In this document: one piece after another, positions 49,706-60,997 of the stretch | Layout: each line of letters begins with the position of its first letter | Position numbering within the stretch: position 1 is the first letter of the stretch | Assembly: GCF_015163075.1 (NCBI RefSeq) | Contig: NZ_JADDXU010000010.1 | Span: 296,631-360,630 of the forward strand | DNA length: 64,000 nt | DNA from: Streptomyces justiciae | Lineage (GTDB): Bacteria > Actinomycetota > Actinomycetes > Streptomycetales > Streptomycetaceae | Direction of reading: 5' to 3' | Notes under the pieces: generated by a model | What the model saw: only the letters and a program-made list of their open reading frames with translations | What the model was told of the DNA's origin: nothing | Database searches by the model: none | Made by a program: the position numbers and the translations under genes

Positions 49706-49745
49706 TGAGTGGGGGCCGTCGCCCGAAGGCGACGGCCCCCACTCA
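49706..49745. terminator. Very strong bidirectional terminator
   Basis: A perfect 18-bp stem (TGAGTGGGGGCCGTCGCC, 49706-49723, and its complement 49728-49745) with a CGAA loop lies between the convergent PAS and formyl-CoA transferase genes. Confidence 0.9.
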
Positions 49746-49756
49746 GCTGTCCGTGG

Positions 49757-51013
49757 CTACACGATGACGCCGTTCTCCTTCAGCCGGCCGATGGTCTCCT
49801 CGTCGTAGCCGAGTTCGACCAGGACCTCGGAGCTGTGCTCGCCCAGCAGCGGGGCGCCGGTGATGTCGGGCTTGAAGGAGGAGAACTTCACCGGGCTGCC
49901 GACGGTGAGGTAGGTGCCGCGTTCCTTCTGCTCGACCTCGACGACCGTGCCGCTCTTGCGCAGGTCCTCGTCGTAGGCGATCTCCTTCATGCTCATCACG
50001 GGGGCGCAGGGCACCTCCCACTCGCGCAGGATGTTCACCGCCTCGTACTTGGTCTTGTCCGCGAGCCACTTCTCGATCTCGCCGAAGATCTCGAAGATGT
50101 GCGACTGCCGGGCGCGCGCCGTGGCGTACTCGGGGTCCTCGGCCCACTCGGGGTGGCCGATCACCTCGGCCGTCCGCTTCCAGTTCTGCTCCTGGACGGT
50201 GAAGTAGATGTACGCGTTCGGGTCGGTCTCCCAGCCCTTGCACTTGAGCACCCAGCCGGGCTGGCCGCCGCCGCCCGCGTTGCCGCCGCGCGGGACGACG
50301 TCGGTGAACTCGCCGTTGGGGTACTGCGGGTACTCCTCCAGGTAGCCGACCCGCTCCAGGCGCTGCTGGTCGCGCAGCTTGACGCGGCAGAGGTTGAGGA
50401 CGGCGTCCTGCATGGAGACGGAGACCTTCTGGCCCTTGCCGGTCTTGGTGCGGTCGATGATCGCGGTGAGGATGCCGATCGCCAGGTGCATACCGGTGTT
50501 GGTGTCGCCGAGGGCGGCGCCGGAGATGGTCGGCGGGCCGTCCCAGAAGCCGGTGGTGGAGGCGGCGCCGCCGGCGCACTGGGCGACGTTCTCGTAGACC
50601 TTGAGGTCGTTCCAGGACGACTGGTCGTTGAAGCCCTTGACCGAGCCGAAGATCAGGCGCGGGTTGAGCTCCTGGATACGCTCCCAGGTGAAGCCCATGC
50701 GGTCCAGGGCGCCCGGCGCGAAGTTCTCCACCAGGACGTCGGCGTCCCTGATGAGCTTCTCCAGGACCTCCTTGCCCTCGGCGGTCTTGGTGTTGATGGC
50801 GAGGGAGCGCTTGTTGCTGTTGAGCATCGTGAAGTAGAGCGCGTCGAGGTCCTCGATGTCGCGGAGCTGACGGCGCGTCACGTCGCCGCCGTTGGGGCGC
50901 TCGACCTTGAGGACGTCGGCGCCGAACCAGGCGAGCATCTGTGTGCAGGCGGGACCGGCCTGGACCCCGGTGAAGTCGATCACCTTGATTCCGGCGAGCG
51001 GCTTTTCACTCAT
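49757..51013 (-). CDS. frc: Formyl-CoA:oxalate CoA-transferase
   Basis: 418 residues, normal length for class III CoA-transferases. GIKVIDFTGVQAGPACTQML is the N-terminal block. The catalytic Asp is D170 in SGAALGDTNTGMHLAIG, and the flexible glycine loop GNAGGGGQPGW is specific to formyl-CoA transferases. LGYDEETIGRLKENGVI ends the protein. It moves CoA from formyl-CoA to oxalate, giving oxalyl-CoA and formate. It lies 43 bp after the oxalyl-CoA decarboxylase stop on the same strand, so the two act as an oxalate-degrading pair. A related gene of the same type lies at the right edge (63826-64000). Confidence 0.93.
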   Translation of the reverse strand: MSEKPLAGIKVIDFTGVQAGPACTQMLAWFGADVLKVERPNGGDVTRRQLRDIEDLDALYFTMLNSNKRSLAINTKTAEGKEVLEKLIRDADVLVENFAPGALDRMGFTWERIQELNPRLIFGSVKGFNDQSSWNDLKVYENVAQCAGGAASTTGFWDGPPTISGAALGDTNTGMHLAIGILTAIIDRTKTGKGQKVSVSMQDAVLNLCRVKLRDQQRLERVGYLEEYPQYPNGEFTDVVPRGGNAGGGGQPGWVLKCKGWETDPNAYIYFTVQEQNWKRTAEVIGHPEWAEDPEYATARARQSHIFEIFGEIEKWLADKTKYEAVNILREWEVPCAPVMSMKEIAYDEDLRKSGTVVEVEQKERGTYLTVGSPVKFSSFKPDITGAPLLGEHSSEVLVELGYDEETIGRLKENGVIV

Positions 51014-51056
51014 GTCTGCTTCCTTTTCGTGAAGTTGCGGGGGCTGGGCTGGGCGG

Positions 51057-52808
51057 TCACTTCTTGGCCGGCGTGATGTTGCCGACGGTGATGCCCTTGG
51101 GGTTGAGGTGCGAGATGTGGCCGCTCTCGGTACCGGCCGAGGGGTCGATGACGCAGTCGATGAGCGCCGGGCCGCCGGAGGCGAGGGCCTCGGTGAGGGC
51201 GGCGGTGACCTCGGCGGGGGTGGTGGCGCGGTAGCCCTTGCCGCCGAACGCCTCGATGAGGAGGTCGTGGCGGGCCGCCGACATGAGCGTGGTGGGCGAG
51301 GGGGCGTCGTCGTACGGGTTGGTGTCGTCGCCGCGGTAGACGCCGCCGTTGTTCATGATCACGGTGACGACCGGCAGTTGGTAGCGGCAGATCGTCTCGA
51401 TCTCGATGCCGCTGAACCCGAAGGCGCTGTCGCCCTCGACGGCCACGACCGGCTGTCCGCTCTCGACGGCGGCGGCGATGGCGTACCCCATGCCGATGCC
51501 CATGACGCCCCAGGTGCCGCTGTCGAGGCGGTGGCGCGGTACGTGCATGTCGATGACGTTGCGCGCGATGTCCAGGGCGTTGGCGCCCTCGTTGACGAGG
51601 TACGTCTCCGGGCGGGCGTGGATGACGTCGCGTACGGCCTTCAGGGCGCCCATGAACTGCATGGGGTGCGGGTCGGCCGCCAGGCGCTGGGCCATCTTGG
51701 CGACGTTCTGCGCGGAGCGCGCCCCGAGTTCGTCGCGCCAGGCCGAAGGGGCCTGGATCTGGCCGGGCTTGGTGCGTTCGGCGAGGGCGTCGAGCACCGA
51801 CTCGATGTCGCCGACGAGCGGCGCGGCGATGGGCTGGTTGCTGTCCATCTCCTTGGGGTCGATGTCGATCTGGACGAACTTGGCGTCCGGGTTCCAGCCC
51901 GCCTGGCCGTGTCCCAACAGCCAGTTGAGGCGGGCGCCGATCAGCATGACGACGTCGGCCTTCTTCAGGGCCAGGGAGCGGGCGGTGGCCGCGGACTGCG
52001 GGTGGTCGTCGGGCAGCAGGCCCTTGGCCATCGACATCGGTACGTACGGGATGCCCGTCGACTCGATGAACTCCCGTACCTTGTCGTCCGCCTGGGCGTA
52101 CGCGGCGCCCTTGCCCAGCACGACCAGCGGGCGCTCGGCGGAGGCCAGCAGCTCGATCGCGCGGTCCACGGCGTCGGGGGCGGGGAGTTGGCGCGGCGCG
52201 GGGTCGACGAGACGGCTCAGCGTCTTCGCGCCCTCGTCCTTCGGCATGATGGCGCCGAGCACCGCGGCGGGGATGTCGAGATAGACACCGCCGGGGCGCC
52301 CGGAGATCGCGGTGCGCAGGGCACGGGCGATACCGCGGCCGATGTCCTCGACGCGGCTGACGCGGTAGGCGGCTTTGACGAACGGCTGGGCGGCGGCCAG
52401 CTGGTCCATCTCCTCGTAGTCGCCCTGCTTGAGGTCGACGAGGTGGCGCTCGCTGGAGCCGGAGATCTGCACCATGGGGAAGCAGTTGGTGGTCGCGTTC
52501 GCCAGCGCGACGAGGCCGTTGAGGAAGCCCGGTGCCGACACCGTGAGGGCCACGCCCGGCTTCTTGGTGAGGTAGCCGGCGGCGGCCGCCGCGTGTCCGG
52601 CGTTGCTCTCGTGCCGGAAGCCTATGTAGCGGATGCCCTGGGCCTGGGCGAGGCGGGCGAGGTCGGTGATCGGGATGCCGACGACCCCGTAGATGGTGTC
52701 GACGTCGTTCATCTTGAGCGCGTCGACGACCAGGTGGTACCCGTCGGTCAGCTGCTCGGTCGGCACGTCGGCTGCTGCCGCGGTCTCCTGTGTCGAGGGG
52801 GCGGTCAT
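51057..52808 (-). CDS. oxc: Oxalyl-CoA decarboxylase
   Basis: 583 residues from the ATG at 52806-52808; longer frames run into the divergent promoter region. Thiamine-diphosphate enzyme: the catalytic Glu is E67 in IGFRHESNAGHAAAAAGYLT, and the cofactor Asp is in VAVEGDSAFGFSGIEIETIC with MNNGGVY. The ADP/CoA-binding RLNWLLGHGQ block is typical of oxalyl-CoA decarboxylase rather than acetolactate synthase. It releases CO2 from oxalyl-CoA and leaves formyl-CoA for the adjacent transferase. Upstream are two GATA-N9-TATC motifs (52906-52972) that suit the LysR protein encoded next to the ligase gene. Confidence 0.93.
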   Translation of the reverse strand: MTAPSTQETAAAADVPTEQLTDGYHLVVDALKMNDVDTIYGVVGIPITDLARLAQAQGIRYIGFRHESNAGHAAAAAGYLTKKPGVALTVSAPGFLNGLVALANATTNCFPMVQISGSSERHLVDLKQGDYEEMDQLAAAQPFVKAAYRVSRVEDIGRGIARALRTAISGRPGGVYLDIPAAVLGAIMPKDEGAKTLSRLVDPAPRQLPAPDAVDRAIELLASAERPLVVLGKGAAYAQADDKVREFIESTGIPYVPMSMAKGLLPDDHPQSAATARSLALKKADVVMLIGARLNWLLGHGQAGWNPDAKFVQIDIDPKEMDSNQPIAAPLVGDIESVLDALAERTKPGQIQAPSAWRDELGARSAQNVAKMAQRLAADPHPMQFMGALKAVRDVIHARPETYLVNEGANALDIARNVIDMHVPRHRLDSGTWGVMGIGMGYAIAAAVESGQPVVAVEGDSAFGFSGIEIETICRYQLPVVTVIMNNGGVYRGDDTNPYDDAPSPTTLMSAARHDLLIEAFGGKGYRATTPAEVTAALTEALASGGPALIDCVIDPSAGTESGHISHLNPKGITVGNITPAKK

Positions 52809-52905
52809 GGTCCGGGGTCCTCCTTGGGCAGGTCCTGCCGGTGCGGCTACTCCTCTCACCATCCGCAGCGCGTTCGCCCACGTCCAAGACCCATCGGCGA
52901 CCAGC

Positions 52906-52972
52906 CGATAAGCAACTTCTATCGAGAGCCGGCACAGGCCCTCACAGCTCCCTTGATAGACGCCCGTTATCG
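52906..52972. promoter_or_regulatory. Two LysR-type boxes (GATA-N9-TATC) in the oxc/ligase divergent region
   Basis: CGATA-N9-TATCG at 52906-52924 and TGATA-N9-TATCG at 52954-52972 share arms and spacing, with centres 48 bp apart. They fit the T-N11-A geometry of LysR-type operators and lie in the 256-bp gap (52809-53064) from which oxc and the CoA ligase are transcribed. Confidence 0.7.
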
Positions 52973-53064
52973 ACCGTTCGGCAGTGCGTATTGGACGGCC
53001 ACCGAAGGCCGCCGCAGGCTCGCAGAGGACTGTTCCATCGGACCTGGCGCTAGGGGGTGGGGTC

Positions 53065-54639
53065 ATGGCCGCTGTGGTCGCGGCGTCCGTGCGCGGCGCG
53101 GAGCTGTACCGGCCTCCGACGCTGACGGGTCTCGTCGATCTCCTGGACCGGCAGGCCCGGGAACGTCCGTACGCCCGTGCTCTCGTCGTCGGCGGTGAGC
53201 GGGTGCACCTGTCCTACCGTGCCCTCGCCGCCCTGGCCGACGACGTGGCCGCCCGGCTCGGCGGGGCCGGGCTGCGGCGCGGGGACGCGGTGGGGGTGCT
53301 GTCCGCCAACACGGCCGAGTTCGTGGTGGCGTTGTTCGGCGCGGCGCGGGCGGGGTTGGTGGTCGCGCCGCTGGACCCCGCGCTTCCGATGACGCAACTC
53401 TCGGCCCGTGTGGGCGCGTTGGGTGCGCGGGGTGTTCTGGTGGGGCCGCCCGTCGCCGATTCCCGACTGCCGGTACCGGCGTGGCCCTTGCGCGTCGGCG
53501 TCTCGCGGGCGGGCACGGCCTCCGTCACTCTCGATGTCGTCGATGCCTCCCAAGTGGCCGGGGTATCCGCCGAGTTGTGGAGCGATGACGCCCTCGTGAT
53601 GTTCACCGCCGGGACCAGCGCCCGGGCGAAGATGGTCCCGCTCACCCACGCGAACGTCACGGCGTCCGTGCGGAACATCTGCGCCAGTTACGAGTTGGGG
53701 CCGGGGGATGCGACGGTGGCGGTGATGCCGTTCTTCCATGGGCACGGACTGTTCGCGGCGCTGCTGGCCTCGCTGGCGAGTGGCGGCTGTGTGCTGCTGC
53801 CCGAGCGGGGGCGGTTCTCCGCGACGACGTTCTGGGACGACATGCGGGCGGTGGCGGCCACGTGGTTCACGGCGGTCCCGGCCATGCACGAGATCCTGCT
53901 GGACCGGTCGGAGCAGGAGTACCCGGGGCCGCAGGCGCCGCCGCTGAAGTTCGTCCGCAGTTGCAGTGCGCCGCTCAACACCGCCACGCAGCGGGCGTTG
54001 GAGCGTACGTTCGGCGCGCCCCTGCTGTCCGCGTACGGGATGACCGAGTCCTCGCACCAGGCGACCAGTGAACCCCTGCCGGGACGTGGGGAGTTGAAGC
54101 AGGGGTCGGTCGGCCGGCCGACCGGTGTCGAGGTCCGGGTCGTCGGCCCCGGCGGGATTCCCTGCCCGGTGGGGGTCGAGGGCGAGGTGTGGGTGCAGGG
54201 GCCCACGGTCGCCCGCGGGTATCTCGGCGACGCGGACGAGACGTCGTACACCTTCGTCGACGGCTGGCTGCGCACCGGTGACCTGGGCATGCTGGACGCC
54301 GACGGGTATCTGTCGCTGACCGGGCGGATCAAGAACCTCATCAACCGCGGTGGGGAGAAGGTTGCGCCCGAGCATGTTGAGGACATCCTCGCCGGGTGCC
54401 CAGGGGTGGCGGAGGCGGCCGTGTTCGCCGTACCGGACGAGACGTACGGGCAACGGGTCGGGGCCGCCGTGGTGGTGCGGGAGGGTGAGAGCGTGGACGC
54501 GGCGGAGATCCTGCGGTACTGCCGGGACCGGCTCGCCGCGTTCGAGGTGCCCGACCCGCTCGAAGTGGTCGACGCGCTGCCGTACACCGCCAAGGGAGGG
54601 CTCGACCGGAAGGCCGTACAGGCACGGTACGCGCCGTGA
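53065..54639 (+). CDS. AMP-dependent CoA ligase, oxalate-CoA ligase-like (AAE3/PCS60 type)
   Basis: 524 residues from the ATG at 53065 (GGGGTGGGG upstream). The P-loop is VMFTAGTSARAKMVPLTH, like that of plant and yeast oxalyl-CoA synthetases but with Ala for the usual Ser/Pro positions. VMPFFHGHGLFAALLASLAS is a hallmark of the oxalate-CoA ligase group. LLSAYGMTESSH is the A5 motif, GWLRTGDLGMLDADGYLSLT the A7 region, and TGRIKNLINRGGEKVAPEHV with the C-terminal PYTAKGGLDRKAV the A8/A10 parts. It can activate oxalate directly with ATP and CoA, starting the pathway without formyl-CoA. It is divergent from oxc and convergent (3 bp apart) with the LysR gene. Confidence 0.85.
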   Translation: MAAVVAASVRGAELYRPPTLTGLVDLLDRQARERPYARALVVGGERVHLSYRALAALADDVAARLGGAGLRRGDAVGVLSANTAEFVVALFGAARAGLVVAPLDPALPMTQLSARVGALGARGVLVGPPVADSRLPVPAWPLRVGVSRAGTASVTLDVVDASQVAGVSAELWSDDALVMFTAGTSARAKMVPLTHANVTASVRNICASYELGPGDATVAVMPFFHGHGLFAALLASLASGGCVLLPERGRFSATTFWDDMRAVAATWFTAVPAMHEILLDRSEQEYPGPQAPPLKFVRSCSAPLNTATQRALERTFGAPLLSAYGMTESSHQATSEPLPGRGELKQGSVGRPTGVEVRVVGPGGIPCPVGVEGEVWVQGPTVARGYLGDADETSYTFVDGWLRTGDLGMLDADGYLSLTGRIKNLINRGGEKVAPEHVEDILAGCPGVAEAAVFAVPDETYGQRVGAAVVVREGESVDAAEILRYCRDRLAAFEVPDPLEVVDALPYTAKGGLDRKAVQARYAP

Positions 54640-54642
54640 GCG

Positions 54643-55584
54643 TCAGGGGACGGCGCGCACGAGGTGTTCGGTGGGCAGGGGGCGGGCGAAGACGTCGTCC
54701 AGGGCCAGGCCCGTCGCCGCGTTGACGAAGGCGCGGGCGGCGACCGAGCCGGGGGTGCCGGCGTGGATCGCCACCGAGACCTGGGCGCCGGCCGCCGGGT
54801 CGACCAGGGGCAGCGCGCGGGTGCGGCCGACGACCGGCATCGCGCGCAGCCAGGTGTGCGGGACGATGCTCGCCCAACCGCCGCCGCCCACATGGGCGTA
54901 GAGGGAGGCGATCGAGTCCGTCTCGATCTGCGGGGTCACCACGAACCCCTTCTCCGCGAAGACGGTGTCGACGATCTGCCGGATGCGCATGTCGGGTGTC
55001 AGCATGGCGAGCGGCAGCTGGGCCGCGTCCGCCCAGGTCACGGTGGCGGACTGGGTGACCGGCTGGTCGTCCGACACCAGCAGCATGTACCGCTCCTGGT
55101 ACAGGGGGACGACCTGGAGGCCCTCCTGGTCGCCGGGGTCGAAGTGGGCGATCGCCACGTCGAGTTCGAAGTCGCGCAACTGGCGGTGGAGTTCCTTCGT
55201 CGACAGCCGGGAGCGGACCTGCACCTTGGCCAGCGGGTGGGCGGCGCAGAACGCGGCGACGGGCAGCGCCAGGGTCGTCGAGGCCGTGGGGTCGGTGCCG
55301 AGCCGCAGGGTGCCGGTGATGCCGGACTGGACGGCGGCCACCTCGGCCTTGAAGGCGTCCTGTTCGGCGAGGATGCGTTTGGCCCAGACGACCAGCCGCT
55401 CGCCTTCCGGGGTGAGGCCCTGGTAGGTGTGCCCGCGGTTGATGAGGGTGACGTTCAACTCCCGTTCCAGCTTGGCGATCGCCGCCGACAGCGCCGGCTG
55501 CGACACGAAGCAGGACTCGGCCGCCCGGGCGAAGTGCCGCTCTCTCGCCACCGCCACGAAGTACTCAAGCTGCCGGAACAGCAT
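54643..55584 (-). CDS. LysR family transcriptional regulator of oxalate genes
   Basis: 313 residues. The HTH is residues 1-60: MLFRQLEYFVAVARERHFAR, CFVSQPALSAAIAKLERELN, VTLINR. The periplasmic-binding-like effector domain starts near 90 (LRLGTDPTASTTLALPVAAF) and continues VAIAHFDPGDQEGLQVVPLY. LysR proteins usually activate divergent or neighbouring genes through T-N11-A boxes; the pair of GATA-N9-TATC motifs lies about 1.7 kb away, in front of oxc and the ligase gene. Oxalate or formyl/oxalyl-CoA is the plausible effector, but this is inferred. Confidence 0.9.
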   Translation of the reverse strand: MLFRQLEYFVAVARERHFARAAESCFVSQPALSAAIAKLERELNVTLINRGHTYQGLTPEGERLVVWAKRILAEQDAFKAEVAAVQSGITGTLRLGTDPTASTTLALPVAAFCAAHPLAKVQVRSRLSTKELHRQLRDFELDVAIAHFDPGDQEGLQVVPLYQERYMLLVSDDQPVTQSATVTWADAAQLPLAMLTPDMRIRQIVDTVFAEKGFVVTPQIETDSIASLYAHVGGGGWASIVPHTWLRAMPVVGRTRALPLVDPAAGAQVSVAIHAGTPGSVAARAFVNAATGLALDDVFARPLPTEHLVRAVP

Positions 55585-55656
55585 GAACGACTCCTCTCTC
55601 GCCGGGCCGCGCCGGGACCGGGGGCGGTCACCGACGGCCGCTCACGATCGCCGCAA

Positions 55657-55690
55657 ATACTGTATGCAGTATTCGTTCTGTGTGTACAGT
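55657..55690. promoter_or_regulatory. ATACTG-palindrome and TGTGTACAGT motif near the LysR start
   Basis: ATACTG-TATG-CAGTAT (55657-55672) has perfect 6-bp arms, and TGTGTACAGT (55681-55690) follows. The 13-bp core AATACTGTATGCA recurs in the opposite orientation at 62558-62570 before the third GntR gene. Likely a local GntR operator. It lies upstream of the LysR gene and just past the end of the fds operon. Confidence 0.6.
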
Positions 55691-55713
55691 CCCGGTGCGG
55701 CCCGGAGGGAGGT

Positions 55714-55926
55714 TCAGCGCAGGAGCTTCACGGCAGCGACCACCAAGGGGTCGAGGCCGTCCGCTCCGGCGTCGGCGTACTCGTACAGCCGGGCGCGCAT
55801 CCGCGGGTCCCAGAACCGGCCGATGTGTCCCGCGATCTCCTCCGCGGCCCGCTCCTGCGGCAGGTGCCGGAGGTTCCTGGCGATGTCGTTCGCCATCCGC
55901 TGTTCGGACGGCACGGTCGCGGTCAT
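55714..55926 (-). CDS. fdsD: Formate dehydrogenase delta subunit (FdsD)
   Basis: 70 residues. MANDIARNLRHLPQERAAEE and IAGHIGRFWDPRMRARLYEY are the standard FdsD blocks, and LDPLVVAAVKLL ends the protein. The start ATG is 1 bp after the stop of the alpha-subunit gene (TGAGATG), so they are coupled. FdsD belongs to soluble NAD-dependent molybdenum/tungsten formate dehydrogenases and is thought to help assembly or stability. Confidence 0.9.
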   Translation of the reverse strand: MTATVPSEQRMANDIARNLRHLPQERAAEEIAGHIGRFWDPRMRARLYEYADAGADGLDPLVVAAVKLLR

Positions 55927-55927
55927 C

Positions 55928-58692
55928 TCAGCCCCCCACCGTCGCCAGACCCACCTGCACGGCGGTCACCTTGTACTCCGGGCAGTTGGTGGCCCAGTCG
56001 GAGTTCTCGGTGGTCACGACGTTCGCGCCGGTCACCGGGTGATGGAAGGTCGTGTAGACGACCCCGGTCGGCATCCGGTCCGAGATCTCCGCGCGCAGGG
56101 TGGTCTCACCGACCCGGCTGGCCAGGGTGACCATGTCACCGTTCTTGATGCCGCGGTCCTCCGCGTCATGCGGATGCAGTTCCAGGATGTCCTCGGGGTG
56201 CCAGGCGACATTGCCGGTACGACGGGTCTGCGCGCCGACGTTGTACTGGCTCAGGATGCGGCCGGTCGTCAGGACCAACGGGAAGCGCCTGGTGCTCCGT
56301 TCGTTGGTCGGGACGTACGACGTGACCACGAACCTGCCCTTGCCGCGCACGAACTCGTCCACGTGCATGATGGGCGTGCCCTCCGGGGCCTCCTCGTTGC
56401 AGGGCCACTGGACGCTGCCCAGCTTGTCGAGCAGCTCGAAGGAGACGCCGGTGAACGTCGGGGTGACGGCGGCGATCTCGTCCATGATCTGGCCCGGGTG
56501 GTCGTACGCCATCGGGTAGCCCATGGCGGTGGCGATCTCGCTCACGATCTGCCACTCGTGCTTGCCGGTCTTGGGCTTCATCACCGCGCGGACGCGGTTG
56601 ATGCGGCGCTCCGCGTTGGTGAAGGTGCCGTCCTTCTCCAGGAAGGAGGCGCCGGGCAGGAAGACGTGCGCGAACTTGGCGGTCTCATTCAGGAACAGGT
56701 CCTGGACGACGACCAGTTCCATGGCTTCGAGCGCGGCGGTCACGTGCTTGAGGTTGGGGTCGGACTGGGCGATGTCCTCGCCGTGCACGAACAGGCCCCG
56801 GAAGGAGCCGTCGATGGCCGCGTCGAACATGTTGGGGATGCGAAGTCCCGGCTCGGCGAGGAGGGTTCCGCCCCAGAGGTTCTCGAAGACGGTGCGGACC
56901 GCGTCGTCCGAGACGTGGCGGTAGCCGGGGAGTTCGTGCGGGAAGGAGCCCATGTCGCAGGAGCCCTGGACGTTGTTCTGGCCGCGCAGCGGGTTCACGC
57001 CGACGCCGTCACGACCGATGTTGCCGCACGCCATCGCGAGGTTGGCCATTCCCATGACCATGGTCGAACCCTGGCTGTGCTCGGTGACGCCGAGGCCATA
57101 GTAGATGGCACCGTTGGGCGCGGACGCGTACAGCCGCGCGGCGGCGCGGAGTTCGGTAGCCGGTACGCCGGTGATCTCCTCGACCGCCTCGGGGCTGTTC
57201 TCGGGACGGGCGACGAACTCGGCCCAGTCGTCGAAGCCTTCGCAGCGCGCGGTCACGAAGTCCCGGTCTACCAGGCCCTCGGTGACGACGACGTGGGCCA
57301 TGGCGTTGACCACGGCTACGTTGGTGCTGGGCCGCAGCTGGAGGTGGTGCTCGGCCTCGATGTGCGGCGAGCGGACCAGGTCGATGCGGCGCGGGTCGAC
57401 CACGATGAGCTTGGCGCCCTCGCGCAGCCGGCGCTTCATGCGGGAGGCGAACACCGGGTGGCCATCGGTGGGGTTGGCGCCGATGACCATGATGACGTCG
57501 GCCTGCGCGACCGAGCGGAAGTCCTGGGTGCCCGCGGACTCGCCGAAGGTCTGCTTGAGGCCGTAGCCCGTCGGGGAGTGGCAGACGCGGGCGCAGGTGT
57601 CGACGTTGTTGTTGCCGAAGGCCGCGCGGACCATCTTCTGGACGACGTACACCTCCTCGTTGGTGCAGCGCGATGAGGTGATGGCGCCGACCGCCCCCGA
57701 GCCGTGCCGGTCCTGGATCTCGCGCATCCGGCGGGCGACCGTGCCGATCGCCTCGTCCCACTCGACCTCGCGCCACGGGTCGGTGATCCGGTCGCGGACC
57801 ATCGGCTTGAGCTTGCGATCGGGGTGGGTGGCGTAGCCGAAGGCGAAGCGGCCCTTCACACAGGAGTGGCCCTCGTTGGCGCCGCCGTCCTTGTACGGGA
57901 CCATGCGCACGAGTTCGTCGCCGCGCAGCTCGGCCTTGAAGGAGCAGCCGACGCCGCAGTAGGCGCAGGTGGTGACAACGGACCTGGTGGGCATGCCGAG
58001 TTCGACGACCGAGCGTTCCTGGAGCGTGGACGTCGGGCAGGCCTGGACGCAGGCGCCGCAGGAGACGCACTCGGAGTCCATGAAGGACTCCCCCGCGCCC
58101 GGCGACACCTTGGAGTCGAAGCCGCGGCCCTCGATGGTGAGCGCGAACGTGCCCTGGACCTCGCCGCAGGCACGCACGCAGCGGGAGCATGCGATGCACT
58201 TGGCCGGGTCGAAGTCGAAGTAGGGGTTGGAGGTGTCCTTCTCGGCGTCGAGGTGGTTGGCGCCCTCGTAGCCGTAGCGGACCTGCCTGAGGCCCACCAC
58301 GCCTGCCATGTCCTGGAGTTCGCAGTCGCCGTTCGCGGGACAGGTGAGGCAGTCGAGGGGGTGGTCGGAGATGTAGAGCTCCATGACGCCCTGGCGGAGC
58401 TTCTCCACCTTCGGTGTCTGGGTGCTCACCTTCATGCCGTCCGAGCAGGGGGTGGTGCAGGAGGCCGGGGTGCCGCGGCGGCCGTCGATCTCGACCACGC
58501 ACAGACGGCAGGAGCCGAAGGCGTCCAGGCTGTCGGTGGCGCACAACTTGGGTATGTCGACGCCGGCTTCCGCCGCGGCGCGCATCACCGAGGTGCCCTC
58601 GGGGACGGTCACCGGCAGGCCGTCGATCTCGACGGAGACCGTGGCCGGGCCCGGTCGCTCCGGTGTTCCGAAGTCGGGTTCCTTGAGGAGCG

Positions 58693-58696
<4 letters not shown>
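55928..58696 (-). CDS. fdsA: NAD-dependent formate dehydrogenase alpha (catalytic) subunit
   Basis: 922 residues from the ATG at 58694-58696, overlapping the beta-subunit stop (ATGA). The N-terminal 2Fe-2S domain has CATDSLDAFGSCRLCVVE; HPLDCLTCPANGDCELQ gives the His-ligated 4Fe-4S. Two ferredoxin-type clusters follow (CIACSRCVRACGEVQ, CVSCGACVQACPTST). CAYCGVGCSF opens the molybdopterin part. The metal-ligand Cys is probably in NVDTCARVCHSPTGYG, and the bis-MGD region continues GANPTDGHPVFASRMKRRLR. It oxidises formate to CO2. With the FdsB and FdsG subunits it passes electrons to NAD. An FdhD-type sulfurtransferase gene, usually needed, is not in the window. Confidence 0.95.
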
Positions 58697-60299
<1,603 letters not shown>

Positions 60300-60303
<4 letters not shown>

Positions 60304-60773
60304 ACCGTCCCGTTGAGGATCGAGCCCAGGCGGGCCGGGCCCACTCGTCCGTACAGCCGTCCGTTCGCCTCCACGGCCGGTCCCAGCGCGCAGTTGCCCA
60401 GACAGAAAACCTGCTCGACGGTGACCGAGCCGTCGGCCGCGGTCTCCCCCAGGGGCAGTCCGGCTTCGCGCGCGTAGCTCACCAGGCGGTCGGCGCCCAG
60501 CGCTTGGCAGGCCTCGGCGCGGCAGATGCGCACCGTGGTGCGGCCCGCCGGTTCGCGGCGGAAGTCGTGGTAGAAGGTCACCACTCCGTGGACGTCCGCC
60601 CGGGAGAGGTTCAGTTCGTCGGCCAGTACCGGGATCGCCTCCTGCGGCACATGTCCCAACTCGGCCTGTACGGCGTGCAGTACGGGGAGCAGCGCGCCGC
60701 GTTGTCCCCGGTGATCGGCCACCACCCTCCGGACCACGCTCTCGACCGTCACGTCACTCCCGCTGGTCGTCAT
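60300..60773 (-). CDS. fdsG: NAD-dependent formate dehydrogenase gamma subunit (NuoE-like)
   Basis: 157 residues from the ATG at 60771-60773 (GAAGG upstream). The 2Fe-2S ligands are C-x4-C in ICRAEACQALGAD and C-x3-C in VFCLGNCALGP, as in NuoE. LLPVLHAVQAELGHVPQEAI and DVHGVVTFYHDFRREPAG are the other family blocks. It is first in the operon fdsG-fdsB-fdsA-fdsD. Its promoter region has a perfect TCTGTATACAGA palindrome (60847-60858), so GntR control is likely. Confidence 0.93.
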
Positions 60774-60846
60774 GATCGCTTCGCCTTCCGTGACACGGGT
60801 CCCCGGCGAGGGTTGCAGGAGACTGAGACAATACCCCATACAGGCT

Positions 60847-60858
60847 TCTGTATACAGA
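60847..60858. promoter_or_regulatory. Perfect 12-bp GntR-type operator before the fds operon
   Basis: TCTGTATACAGA is a perfect palindrome 74 bp upstream of fdsG, in the divergent gap to the GntR gene at 60998. The gap also holds ATACAGG at 60838-60844. The core CTGTATACAG fits FadR-subfamily operators. Confidence 0.7.
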
Positions 60859-60914
60859 CGACAGTCATGGAAAGCCGTGGCGCGGTCGCCCAGGGTCTCC
60901 AGGCCACGCCATGT

Positions 60915-60938
60915 TGCATACCAAAACCTGTATTCTGA
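60915..60938. promoter_or_regulatory. Second GntR-type motif before the GntR gene
   Basis: TGCATAC (60915-60921) and CTGTATTCTG (60929-60938) flank a short A/C-rich centre. Half-sites match those at 60847 and 62559. Probably serves autoregulation of the GntR gene that starts at 60998. Confidence 0.45.
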
Positions 60939-60997
60939 CGCCGCCGTCGGCCGCACCCCTGGCGGCGGACCACCTCTCTCGGCAGCAGAACAGGACA

